DNA of 64,000 nt from contig CAJFCV020000005.1 of the NCBI GenBank assembly GCA_904066235.2, positions 1,054,001 through 1,118,000 on the forward strand, written 5' to 3'. The notes under the pieces are model-generated. The model saw nothing but the letters and a program-made list of their open reading frames with translations, ran no database searches and was not told the DNA's origin. Position numbers and translations under genes: made by a program. Source of the stretch: Bursaphelenchus xylophilus (lineage: Eukaryota > Nematoda > Chromadorea > Rhabditida > Aphelenchoididae). Shown one piece after another: positions 53,801 to 64,000 of this stretch. Each line of letters starts with the position of its first letter. Positions within the stretch are counted from its first letter, which is position 1.

Positions 53801-56051
53801 ACACCGGCTACTATCATCGACCTCAAACCACAACTGGATCTACAAGACGTCCCACAACGAACCCTTATGGGCATATGGAGAGAACTACGGTCGCAACGCC
53901 ATACGAAAGTGTTCATACGACGGCTTCCAATCGGGACCCCTTCCCCATCCCTAGAGCCCTGTTTGTGGTCGATAATGGATATGAGGGAACGTCGAAGAGC
54001 CCGGTCAGTCAAAGCCTGGACTCGGAGATTAGAAGGCTGAGGGACAAACTGAACAAGATTGAGGCGTTCACAAAGTACACCTTGGGTAAGTGTGATATGA
54101 TTTTATGTAGAAAAAGTGCTCCAAATTTAGGCAAGATAAAGCCCAGACAGAATCATTATACTTAGGCAAAACATGGAGCAAACTGAATTCAGATGATGAA
54201 TTTCAGCAAGATACAGCATGATTTTCGAGTAGAACTTGATAAATTTCGAAGAAATGATGACTAAATTAAGCAAACTCTTATATTCCCTCTCAAAATCACT
54301 GATATTGCAGAATAACCGCCCGTATTTTACCAGACATCCGATAAACTGATTTATTTGTAAATAAATCCGCAAAATCCAACATGATTTTAGACAACAAAGA
54401 CAGCCGGACCACCTCCATCCCAAGAGTTAGCAATGGATATGACGAATTGTTATTTAGCAACGATACTGATGAACAATTACTGAATGGAACTTTGACCACC
54501 ATTATGAGCGACTTTGTGACAAATGATACGGTAAGCAGAACGAATTTTGCCTCTGGGCAAGATTTTATACGAAGAAAACAATTTTCGTATAAAATGTACC
54601 CCTTGGATAAATGGAAAACCTTTTGCGGCCGCTAGATATTTCCAATGTTAAGACTTGGCTTATTTCGCACGTCTAACTTGAAACTTTTTTCTTTTTTATG
54701 TCGGGCGACATTTTATACGATGAAGAAACTTTTCGTATAAAATGTCACTATTTTGAAAATGGAGAACATTTTGCGGTTGTTGGTAATTTTTGATGTTAAA
54801 CCTTGGCTGATTTGACACGGCTAACATGAATTTGTTTTATTCTTTGACCCGGCGACATTTTATACGAAAAATAAAAATTTTCGTATAAGATGTCCCCAAG
54901 ACTTGGTTTTTGGAAAAAATCAAAATAATATTGTGAAATTGGTCGTTTAATACCATCCTATGTAATTTTTTCTCCATTATGACATTCTCCGTCACTTCTA
55001 TTAACCTTATTTTAGGACGCCAACGACACCACCAAAGGCCCCTCCAATTCACAGAAAACCGAGGTCATTCTTCCCCACAGCGTCACCGTCATCGAACCCA
55101 GCCACACGCATCCCACAACAACCACCGCTGCCGCCGAAACAACATCGTTGACCTTTTTGGGGACCACGGAATCCGCCGAAACCACGGAGCTGCCCGCTAC
55201 AACAACTGAAGCCAACACGTTGATCAGTCTGGCCAAGGAACAGGAAATCGGAAAAGATGAGGTCTTAGACGACACCACTGCCAAACTTTTAAAGGCTCTA
55301 CATGAAGATTTGCTGGTCAAAAAAGGCGACAAAGAGGGAAATGTCAGCAGAAGTCAAGACGGAAAAGATTTGGTAACAGTGGAGAAAACGGTCATGTTAC
55401 TTACTTTACCCGAAAGTAATGAGACGATTTCTGGTGACGTGATGGTCGTAGAAAGTGAGTTAGACTGTATTTTGAAATTTTTGTGGAGGTGACATTTTAT
55501 ACGAAAGAAATTTTTTCTTCGTATAAAATGTCACCCCGGGTCAAAAGTGTTTTTACATTAATGAAAGGTTAGGAAGATGCGTATTTTACAATTTCTTCGT
55601 CACTTTTTCAGTGAGTGACATTTTATACGAATGAAAAATTTTCGTCGTATAAAATGTCACCCCGGACAAAAATTTGATAATGTGCAGAAAAATTTGAGAC
55701 ATACGAAGAACACTTTTTTAGTGCATTTTACGAAACTTGCTACAAAAATCTAATTAGGTGACATTTTATACGAAAACCTTATTCAACGTATAAAATGTCA
55801 CCAAATTTCTGCAGACTAAAAATAATGATACTCTAGAGAACTCTACCGCCTCAACCACGGAAACCGTCTTCCCGCCAGTCGACGACTCCACTACAATGGC
55901 TTCAACGACCATCTCAACGGTCGATGACGCCACTGCAACTGGGAATGCTACCGTATCCGAGATTGATGACGCCACAAACACCACAACATTAGCTCCAATA
56001 GTATTTCCAGCGCCTAAACAGGGCGAGGGAAAGCCATCTATGACAATTTAA
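50815..56051 (+). CDS. Large secreted Gln/Asn/Thr/Tyr-rich protein, unknown function
   Basis: Exons 50815-51088, 51512-54085, 54391-54530, 55016-55454 and 55815-56051, about 1,220 residues. The ATG follows an acceptor (AATTTCAG) by 3 nt. Signal peptide MLPRLLLLLPSIAVLC. Exon 2 alone gives 858 residues of disordered sequence rich in Gln, Asn, Arg, Pro, Tyr, Ser and Thr, with NPYETQY- and TTNNPYDA-like repeats. The end of exon 2 (LDSEIRRLRDKLNKIEAF) looks like a short coiled coil. Later exons are Thr/Glu-rich. Exons 1-4 join in consistent phases. Exon 4 to 5 does not: the strong donor GTGAGT at 55455 leaves one base, while exon 5 needs phase 0 (a weaker GTAGAA donor at 55446 would fit). Likely an extracellular matrix, cuticle or mucus component; no domain recognised. 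All large introns carry hairpin arrays. Confidence 0.75.
51220..51405. repeat. Hairpin pair in intron 1 of the large secreted gene
   Basis: Palindromes near 51224 and 51358, 134 bp apart, different loops. Confidence 0.88.
54555..54898. repeat. Hairpin array J, three units, intron 3 of the large secreted gene
   Basis: Near 54560, 54707 and 54852, spacing about 146 bp. Loops differ; spacers share GATGTTAAACCTTGGCT-like words, so the array grew locally. Confidence 0.9.
55484..55804. repeat. Hairpin array K, three units, intron 4 of the large secreted gene
   Basis: Near 55487, 55615 and 55757, spacing 128 and 142 bp. The third ends 12 bp before the exon 5 acceptor junction. Confidence 0.9.
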
Positions 56052-56217
56052 TGCAGCTTTTAAGGTTTTCTTTGTATTTGTTTACAATGTTTGTACCTTA
56101 TGCAGTATATTTGTATATTCGACAAGTTTCTTGTATAAATGAGTGTTATTAGTAAGGGAGTTGATTGGATTTAGTGTCATGCTTTCTTAAATTACATGTG
56201 TTTCCAACTTTTCGCAT

Positions 56218-56820
56218 ATGAGCGACATTTTATATGAAAAATTTGTTTTTCGTATAAGATGTCTCCCTCATTATAAAAAACTAGAAACAATGTTGTTTTT
56301 AGTCAACGGGCAGTCAAAATACTGCGTAAAAGACAGGAAGTACCAATAATTCCAGTAATTTTATGCACGAGACATTTTATACGACAAAAACATTTCTCTC
56401 GTATAAAATGTCGCTTGTAGAAAATGTATAAAAAGCAGTAGTCCTATCCAAAATACGTTCTTTTAGAACATCACTGCAAATTATTCCACAACTGAATACA
56501 GGCGACATTTTATACGATAAAAAATTTTCCTTCGTATAAAATGTCACCAACTTGTCCAAAATGTATAAAAAGCAGCATTCGTATCCAAAATATGGTCTTC
56601 TAGACTTTGTCACTAATTAATTCAGGAATCAAATATAAGCGACATATGACAAAATCTCTTTGTTCGTATAAAATGTCACCAGGATACAAATACTGCTAAA
56701 AAGCAGTATTCGTATCCAAAATACGGTCCTACCGAATTTTACCGCTAAATCATTCAAAAAATTAAATAAAGACGGCAATAAAAAGACAAAGCCTTTTCTC
56801 CCGCATAAAACGTCACCCGC
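56218..56820. repeat. Hairpin array L, four units plus a decayed fifth, 3' flank
   Basis: Near 56222, 56369, 56502 and 56640, with a degraded right arm at about 56800. Spacing 133-148 bp. Spacers share AAAAAGCAGTATTCGTATCC, an array-specific sequence. Confidence 0.88.
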
Positions 56821-56882
56821 TGAGAAGACGAGGTCGAGTTTCATAAACGGCAGAGCAATCAAAGAATAAAGGACAAATACGG

Positions 56883-58011
56883 ACATTTTGCAATTTTTTT
56901 TTTTTTCTATTTTTTCTTTTCTTTTTTTTTTTCATTTTACATTTTTATTTTAATGCTTTAATAGATTAAAATCTGCAAACCGCAGAAATTTGCTTGAAAA
57001 ATACGGCGTCGTTTCATACATGCATGTAGAATCAATTGCTCCATCTGTCTGTCCATGCGCTGCGCATTTATCTTACGCAAGTGGGGCTTGGGGACTTGGA
57101 GTAAAAGGGGGGAAAGCAATGGGCACTCTTTTTCGCTCTTTTTCCCCGCTCTTTCGCTTCAAACAGGAGGGAAAGGGGGGAAATTCGAGAACGACTTTTT
57201 ATGCAGAGGGGTCTCTGAACTTTCCTCCATAGTCAATTTTATTTCTTTTTTTTGAACTTATAATAACATAGTTATGCTTTTAAAAAATTATATTTATGTT
57301 TGTTTAAATTTATTCGCGTTTTTTCATTATTTTTTGGCGTTTTTGAATACTAATATACTTTAATATGGATATATTACTGATATAATAATTTTCAATTGCA
57401 TTTATGTTATATATAATATTTATTGGGGTCTTTTATTTATTGGAAATTCATTTTGAAGAAATAGGAAAAAAAGAAAAATGGATTTTTTTTGACAAAAGGG
57501 GAAAAAATTCTGTTTTTTTTTAAATATATTTTTTTGGAATTTATAGTGTAATATAGATAGCAAAAATTACACTTGTTTTTACTTATCATTTTAATAAAAT
57601 TTATTTGTTATTTTGAAATATTTTTTAATCGTTTTACCCATATATTACTCATATAATAATTTTTTATTTGCATTTGTAAAATATAACATGTTTGATAAAA
57701 GTTTCGCGTTCTAATTTACTCTCAAAAATAAAAAAATTTTCCAAGCTGCACCCAGCTTTAATGTGGCCGTTTTTCTTGTCTTTTTTTTGATGTTAACCGC
57801 GATTTTACGTGAGTTAGAATATAATAATAATGATGGGAGATAAACTAGAGCTAAAAAAGGCACCAATGGTGCCATTAAACGTTCTTTTTTGTCAGTTTAG
57901 ACAGGTTTTTTACTCATATTTTTTGTTCCCAATATGCAAAACAATGTGAAAAAAATCAAAAAAAAAAATTGTAGTAGGCCTAGACTCCAAGCCGGACCGA
58001 AACAAATCCGA
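56883..58011. other. AT-rich intergenic DNA
   Basis: Long T-runs (56890-56950) and very AT-rich sequence with ATATTACTGATATAATAATT-like imperfect duplicates (about 57366 and 57640). No gene seen; open frames at 56990-57255 are unsupported. Confidence 0.45.
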
Positions 58012-58603
58012 CAAGGAAAGTACTTTTATGGGGGCTCCTACTTTTTGACGGGACATATCTCAAAAAATCAAAAAAAATGTGCTGATCAAGGATATGTAGA
58101 TCTTAGCTGCCCATTTTAGGTTTTTAGGGGTGAAAACTCAATCGGAAGTTGACTTAAAGTCCTATATGAACCCCTTTTCGCTTAATTTTCCACAGGTTTA
58201 CAACTTTTATTTTGGCTTAAATGGTGCTTATTGAGTTTTTAAGACGTAATAAATCAGTCTTGGCCCAAAAATTTATTTTTCCAACCTTCAACTTCAAAAA
58301 AAGTTGATTCGGCCCAAAAGGGAAATCGAACCCGTGCGTCGTCCTCCCTTTTGATTTCCAGACTACGGCACTAACCACTCGGCCACACCGCTCTCTTCCG
58401 AAGGAAGAGACCGACTGCGCTTTTTATCGTTTCGAATGCCTGCGCCTTTTGTAGGGAAATTAAGCCAGTTTTTGGGCATTTTCACCCCTAAAAACCTAAA
58501 ATGGGCAGCTAAGATCTACATATCCTTGATCAGCACATTTTTTCTGATTTTTTGAGGTATGTCCCGTCAAAAGGTAGGAGCCCCCATAAAAGTACTTTCC
58601 TTT
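58012..58603. mobile_element. tRNA-bearing foldback element, copy 2
   Basis: Same ends, arms and interior as 32289-32882, with a few percent difference by eye, including the reverse-strand tRNA-like part at about 58311-58392 with GCCGAGTGGTTAGTGCC and GGGTTCGATTTCC. Target duplication not clear on this copy. Confidence 0.85.
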
Positions 58604-60285
58604 TGAGGTGGGCTGGGACAACATATCTGGTTAGAGAGCCGGCCCGGTAAATTGAGTTTACTAGCAAAAAGATTTTATAAATTGTATTTAGTACTAACTG
58701 AAAATTAAACAAATGAAAGGGGATTTTTATTTTATAAATGTGTCAAATGATGGCCACAAGAACGAGGGAGGGGGGGGGGGGGCTGAACTACCAAAGCCCC
58801 GAAAATGTTGTTGTTTTTTGCAAATCGAAGACCAAGACGGTAGTACTAGCGGGTATAGCCGGGCAGGGGAAATTTGAGACAGTCCAATACCCAGGTCGCG
58901 ATATCCGGCCCGGCTCGCGAGCCATGGCTAACTGGGAAACTTTTTCATATTTTTTCTGTTTGCAACTCTCTCATTGCATGTAAGAGATTGGGAAATACTC
59001 TTCAAAATACCTCTCTTTTTATCGCGTATGTTTTGAAAAAGCGAGGGTTATGTTGGGGAGTGATTTTGAAAAAAAACTTGTTAGATATCTATATTCTAAC
59101 AAGTTTTTATTTTAAATTTATTTAATCTATGGTGTGCTGGTAAAACTTCTTAGTTTATTATAAATATTAAAAAAATTATATGTTGGCTCAAATTTAAACA
59201 GCCTGGTTTATTATTTACTATGTTCGAAATCATCTTTTGTTAGAAAATATCGGCTACCAGCCTTGTGAAATATGAATTATTTTGTGCTAATTGTAACGGT
59301 GGTTTTAACTTTAGTAAATGCGGGTGTTTTCCATTTACTTATTTGATGTTGTAATTTAGATACAAGCTGCGTTGGGAGGTAGCCTGACTACGTCGCTACG
59401 TGTGAAACTTTTTTCATCAAAATAATTTTTCTAAACGTTGGGAAGGCATTGAAAGGTCAATTAAGAACACCTTTTTTTCCAAAATGTAGCATTTAAGAAA
59501 ATCGGCGAAGTGTCATCGGAAAAACCCAAAGAAAGAAAAATCAATCATTGTTATCTCGCATAAGCGCCATCGAAAACCCCTAAATAAATCCATTATTCAA
59601 AATGGCTAAATGTGCAAGGACAAACTTATGTAATGCAAAAAATCATGGCATGTTTAGAAAGAGGGTTAGTTTAACTTACTTTTGTAGTTATTGTCCTGTC
59701 GATGCATGTAGATTACAACATAAAGAAATTTACATATAAAGGTAAAAAAGATTTTGGAAAAATTACTGGCCATCGCTTATAATAGATGACTGTTATACGT
59801 AAATGAACTACGAGACGCTAATAAGAGCGCATAGCAAGAACTGTACGACAAATATAATAAACAGACTGAACTATAATGAGAATAACGTCATTAGAACTCT
59901 TTATGTATGCTACACTATCGACATGACGATCAGGCTCGTAAACAACAAAGATGGAAGCAAACAGTTGATATTGTAAAATGATGGTGACAAACATATTTCA
60001 CCTTCAATTAATATGTACCATTGACCGGGCTATTGTTGAACCGGCCTGTAGACCAGGCTGGCGACCATGGGAGACGAGTGGGATCCCTGAAAAAATTATA
60101 TTACACTGGACAAACGACTATGATTTTGTGATAAACATGGCGGGGCGAAGCGCCTGAAATCTCAGTACTATTGCGAGAAAACCATCACCAATCAGCATTG
60201 CCAGTGATATGACTAATCAGAGAGAGTTTCTATATCTCATATAGATACGTAAAAACAATGGTCAAAAGGTTTATCCCATGCCTTC
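58604..60285. other. Intergenic, no gene recognised
   Basis: Contains a run of 12 G at 58771-58782 within a G-rich context, and otherwise AT-rich sequence. No supported exon. Confidence 0.4.
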
Positions 60286-61222
60286 GAATCAACAGGACTC
60301 GACGTCTGTGGACCATTGCGAACAAAGGATGGCCAGCCTACGTACTGCTACTGGCCTGTCTTCGCACCAACCGTAAGCCCCAACAGTACATTTGGAGCTT
60401 ACGGATTCCATCAAGACAGAAGAGATTTTAAATGCAATGACCAAATTCTGCGCACGCAGAGGAGTCCAACAATATATTCTCAGCGACAACACCCCCTACT
60501 TTGTCGCTGGAAGCAAAATGTATCTACATCTGCAAAATATCGCATGGACACACACCACACCAAACGCTTCATGGCGCGGAGTGACGTATGAGAGAATGAA
60601 GTCTAAAGGAAGGAATTAAGCGCACTCTGGGGCGAACACGACCTACGTATAGGCTCGACAAGTTTTGGGCACGATGGAGAAAGGAATACCTTGCCGATCG
60701 TGGAAACTACCAAGAGAAACAAACTCTCATTCCGAGACCAGAACCAGAAAAACCGAGAGGAGAATGGAAAATGGCCCGGATTAAAAGAGCAATCAAATCC
60801 AATGATGGAATCACGAGAAACTGCGAGATCATCCTGAATGTATGTCGCTTGGAGGCAATGACCGTAAGGCAACAGACGCTGTTGAACGGCGTCCCAGAAG
60901 GTCGAGAAGAGAAAAACCCACCCGAAGTTCTATCAGAAGAAGAATGTAAGAAGATGATTGCGGAAAGAAAACGCAAACATGGAGAATTAGTAAAAGGAAG
61001 ATCGATTTACCGGACACACAACAAAGTCAGCATCGATCCCCCAAACAGAATTATGACATTCTTAAAATGGAGAAAGGGTGGATATCAAGAGAAACTGCCT
61101 CCTGGTAGAAACAAAAGTATTCGCCCATTACGGAAGCCCATCAGCAGCTTCACTCCGACATCACTAATTCACTTTTTTTCGGTGCCAAGTATAATATCAG
61201 AGTGTTCGGCCCGGGCGTAATT
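60286..61222 (+). pseudogene. BEL/Pao-type retroelement remnant (integrase and C-terminal domain)
   Basis: Integrase core in broken frames: GLDVCGPL (first catalytic Asp) near 60300, ARRGVQQYILSDN (second Asp) near 60460, and SWRGVTYERM with the catalytic Glu near 60580. It is followed, in another frame, by LDKFWARWRKEYLADRGNYQ and PRGEWKMARIKRA (60650-60790), the pattern of the C-terminal domain after BEL/Pao integrases. Frameshifts and a stop at 60617 separate the parts, and no reverse transcriptase or LTRs are visible. A roughly 30-bp sequence (CTCCGACATCACTAATTCAC) occurs at 61155 and 61300. Inactive. Confidence 0.75.
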
Positions 61223-61859
61223 TGACTCCAAAAAAGCTGAAACTTGCCGTGCTAAAATCTCATTCGATTACCTTTCGAACGGTATATGTGTTGTCAATTT
61301 ACTCCGACATCACTAATTCACTTTTTTTCGTAAGGGAGTTCCACCTATGGAACACGCGAAGAAATCGTAACGATGTCGGAAACAACCCGACAGAAGTTGC
61401 TAAGACAGCAATTCGTAAAGGGACCACTCGCACCGGGTTTTCCAAATCGCTGACAGGCCATTTGGGCACTAAAACTCGCCTCATCAGCAAAAAATAACTA
61501 TATAGAGAACTTCTCAAAATCATCGTAACTCATTCTACCATGTGCGTTTGCAACACCAAGCAACGAATTATCAATCAGCCTTCGAACGCGTTTTGCGTCC
61601 GTTTTGAGAGCTGTTACACCCGTTGGGCGCTCGAAAAATGGGCGGAGCTCCGGGTATAAGTCAGCACGCAAGTTTTCGGCAGGAGACAAGAAAACCCGCA
61701 GCCGCTCCAATCCGCTGCAACTTCGTCAGCAACGTCAAATATGGCAACCATGGTCGTAAATGACTATCATATGCGTTTACAACACCCCGAAGCGTATTGT
61801 CAGTCAACCTGGCTACACAACAAGCTCTGGTAGGGTCAACAGTAGGTGTAGTGTTGTAG

Positions 61860-62081
61860 TTGTGTAGTGTGCTTAGGTATTTGAATCCGAAGATTGGCGT
61901 TCATCCGAGCTGGACGCTCCCAGGAGATTTGCTCCTTCCGAAGCCGCCGTATTACACTCCATGGGCAACGGTTGTTGTTTGTGATGTCTCTTTGGTGTGG
62001 TGGCCGATGTTTATTCTTTGGCTGAGGTCCCTTTTTGCGTTTGTGATTTATCTACGGATTCGAGCGCGCAACTATAGGTAG
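61860..62081 (+). other. Short open frame with hydrophobic segment
   Basis: The end of this frame reads WWPMFILWLRSLFAFVIYLR, a plausible membrane segment, preceded by PSWTLPGDLLLPKPPYYTPW. No family recognised. It sits between retroelement remnants and the repeated coding unit and may be part of the same element. Confidence 0.3.
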
Positions 62082-62122
62082 AACTTAGGCAGAACTTTAC
62101 ATTTAAATACTTGTTATTTTAG

Positions 62123-64000
62123 ATGGACGTCATCGAAGAATCGAACAAAATATCCCAAGCGACCCACGGGTCCCTCTTCATCATTTTTGATGACTACGAC
62201 ACCAGGAGGTTCCTAGCGAAGCGTGCGGAACAACTGGTCCTGCCACATACGTTCGTGGCTCCGACAAACGCGTTGGACATAAATCTACAAATCCAACAGA
62301 TCTACCTTTTTAAAGGTAGTTCTTTTAGCTATCCTTGCCGCACACTTTTGTGTCCCCGAAGAATGCGTTGGAAATAAATTTGCAGAATCAGCAAATCTAC
62401 CTTTTTGACCAGGTGAATAGCGACGTAACACACAACAACTTTTTCTATTCGACCAAGTCGATTCGGATTAATTTCTCCCCTGCCCGCAGCGCCAAATCAA
62501 CCCCGGGCCGGTTGGCAGAACCTGCGGTATCAATTTTGACGATCGGATCGTAATAACGCCGATAAGCGTTATGGAAATCTGACTTCAACACATGAACTAT
62601 CCAAACAGTTCGTAAAGGGGGCCCGTGAGATCCCAAATAGGGACAAATTTCAATCGAGAAAAAAATGAAAATATGTAGAAAGATCAACACAATATCCATG
62701 GTACAACAAGCCTCACGAAATTCCAAACTCTGGTGGGTGAACCGAACAGAAAACAGTCCATACATCTCATCGAATGGCACAGCTTCCACTTGGTGAAACC
62801 TAGTTTTTTGAGGAAATTTTGACAATCTATATGCCACTATCCATATTGTTTCACGTAAAGGAAATCCCTTTCTCATACACAAAATACCTTGTTTTTGTCA
62901 TCACTTCTTTCAAATTTCATATAAACGGATTGGAATGGGCTCTAAAAATCACTAATTTAATCGATTTCTATTTGATTCCTGCCTTCTCGATTTACAAGAA
63001 GGTTATCACTGTTCGGTGGTTACGCAGATATCGCAACAAAACAATTAAACTTTTGTCAAGTGATTACGAAGGAAGGAAGGTTTATACTGCCGAATACATA
63101 TTCGCGTAATTTCACCGCTCACAGGCCGTCGAGAGGCACAGTAAAGGATGCAACAATTGGCGCAGTCTACACGAGCAGAAGAAGAATTACGACGTGGAAC
63201 CAGCTCCATATCATCACGATGACCGTCCACAGACCAGCTCGAGAACTCTATCTGAGCCTACGGTTGAAGAAGCCAAAGAGGAAGCCCATCCTCTATCAAG
63301 GCCTATCCTTCGAGATCCTCGAATTCAATACAGAATATTCCCCAACGTCGGGAACATTATTCATGGAGTTTTACGTAAAACTGAAGAGGTAGTTTGTTAG
63401 TAGCACAACTAAAAATCTTCCTTCTTGACCAGGTGACACCGGACTGTTCCTTTCGGAGCATGCGGAAAAACTGGCCCTGCCACATACATTTGTGGCTCCC
63501 ACAAACGTGTTGGACATAAATCTTCAAAGCCAACAGATCTATCTGTTTGATCAGATAGATAGCGACGTATTTCTGGCCTACCCGCCTCGCTAACCAAACC
63601 CAAACCCAGTAACGGACGTAATATTAACCAACATCTCAAGCGAATGTCGCCCAGACGTCGTGTCTAATCTGGCCTTACCATACTTTGGGATCGGCTCATC
63701 CACCGAACTGCCCATCATCACAATGGCGGTGCACCGTCCAACCAGAGAGCTCTACAGGAGCTTGCTCCTAAAGAAACCAAAGAGGAGACCAATCCTTTAT
63801 CAAGGAATGACCCTACAAGGAATCATGGAGGACAATATGACATCCTTCGGGACCCAGGAGTTCAACGCAGAATACTCTCCAACGGCCGGAACATTGTTTA
63901 TGGAATTTTATGTCAAACCCAGGCGAGAATTCGTCAGTAGCACAACGACCGTACAGGTCATCGACAATTTGCGACCAATGATGGTACGGGCCTTCCTGCT
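62123..64000 (+). other. Tandemly repeated coding unit of unknown family, partly broken
   Basis: Two blocks recur. Block 1 (LPHTFVAPTNALDINLQ ... QQIYLF) at about 62230-62315, 62335-62415 and 63470-63555. Block 2 (HRPARELYLSLRLKKPKRKP, ILYQG, FNTEYSP, GTLFMEFYVK) at about 63210-63392 and 63725-63920. Full unit order is best seen at 63430-64000, interrupted by a stop near 63590, and it runs off the window. The first copy follows an acceptor-like TATTTTAG (62114-62121) and begins MDVIEESNKISQ. Copies differ from each other yet keep the protein sequence, so the unit was once translated. It could be a retroelement or virus-derived protein given the neighbours, or a host repeat protein; I do not recognise it. 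Confidence 0.5.

Noticed and set aside
58771..58782. G-quadruplex regulatory element
   Set aside because: A single 12-G run without the spaced G-tract pattern or a nearby gene; more likely a simple repeat.

Overview
The window reads as nuclear DNA of a nematode. It has short GT-AG introns mixed with repeat-filled ones, AT-rich non-coding DNA, acceptors just upstream of start codons that look like trans-splice sites, and recognisable animal genes: the C-terminus of presenilin, PWP2/UTP1, a phytanoyl-CoA dioxygenase and a neprilysin (M13) relative. A tRNA-Ala(AGC), a decayed Tc1/mariner element and integrase remnants of a BEL/Pao-type retroelement fit this. The species cannot be named from sequence alone. 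All calls come from hand reading; no search was run.

Layout. 1-262: presenilin 3' end (+). 0.7-12.2 kb and 14.2-16.7 kb: eight copies (one broken, two identical) of a three-exon gene for tiny secreted cysteine-rich peptides. Most carry the same inverted-repeat element in intron 1 and are followed by small arrays of a 16-bp-armed hairpin. 12.9-18.8 kb: a large palindrome (spacer about 780 bp) that doubles one peptide gene and the last two exons of the M13-like gene. 17.8-23.6 kb (-): complete M13-like gene with signal peptide but no HExxH. 23.8-27.9 kb (-): phytanoyl-CoA dioxygenase, 227 bp upstream of the M13-like gene on the same strand. 28.6-36.9 kb (+): full PWP2 in 11 exons (862 codons), its introns packed with foldback elements. 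37-42.6 kb: no firm gene; a cluster of small foldback elements. 42.7-43.9 kb (+): small secreted protein. 44.4-46.3 kb (-): Ser/Thr/Glu/Pro-rich protein, 5' end unresolved. 46.5 kb: tRNA-Ala. 46.8-48.0 kb: mariner relic. 50.8-56.1 kb (+): about 1,220-residue secreted Gln/Asn/Thr/Tyr-rich protein. 57-64 kb: AT-rich DNA, a tRNA-bearing foldback, retroelement remnants and a tandemly repeated coding unit of unknown kind.

Two palindromic motifs dominate the non-coding DNA and are the most unusual content. (1) GCAC-N-GTGC sites fill the M13-like and PHYH introns and the palindrome. Their start-to-start spacing is repeatedly 30-33 bp, with a minority at 21-24 bp, that is about three or two helical turns. 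The spacing holds in dense arrays, in isolated pairs and inside one small transposon-like element. (2) GTGACATTTTATACGA...TCGTATAAAATGTCAC hairpins, about 40 copies, sit in arrays of mostly three to four at 125-150 bp spacing in flanks and introns of several genes. Arms are conserved, while loops and spacers differ from array to array.
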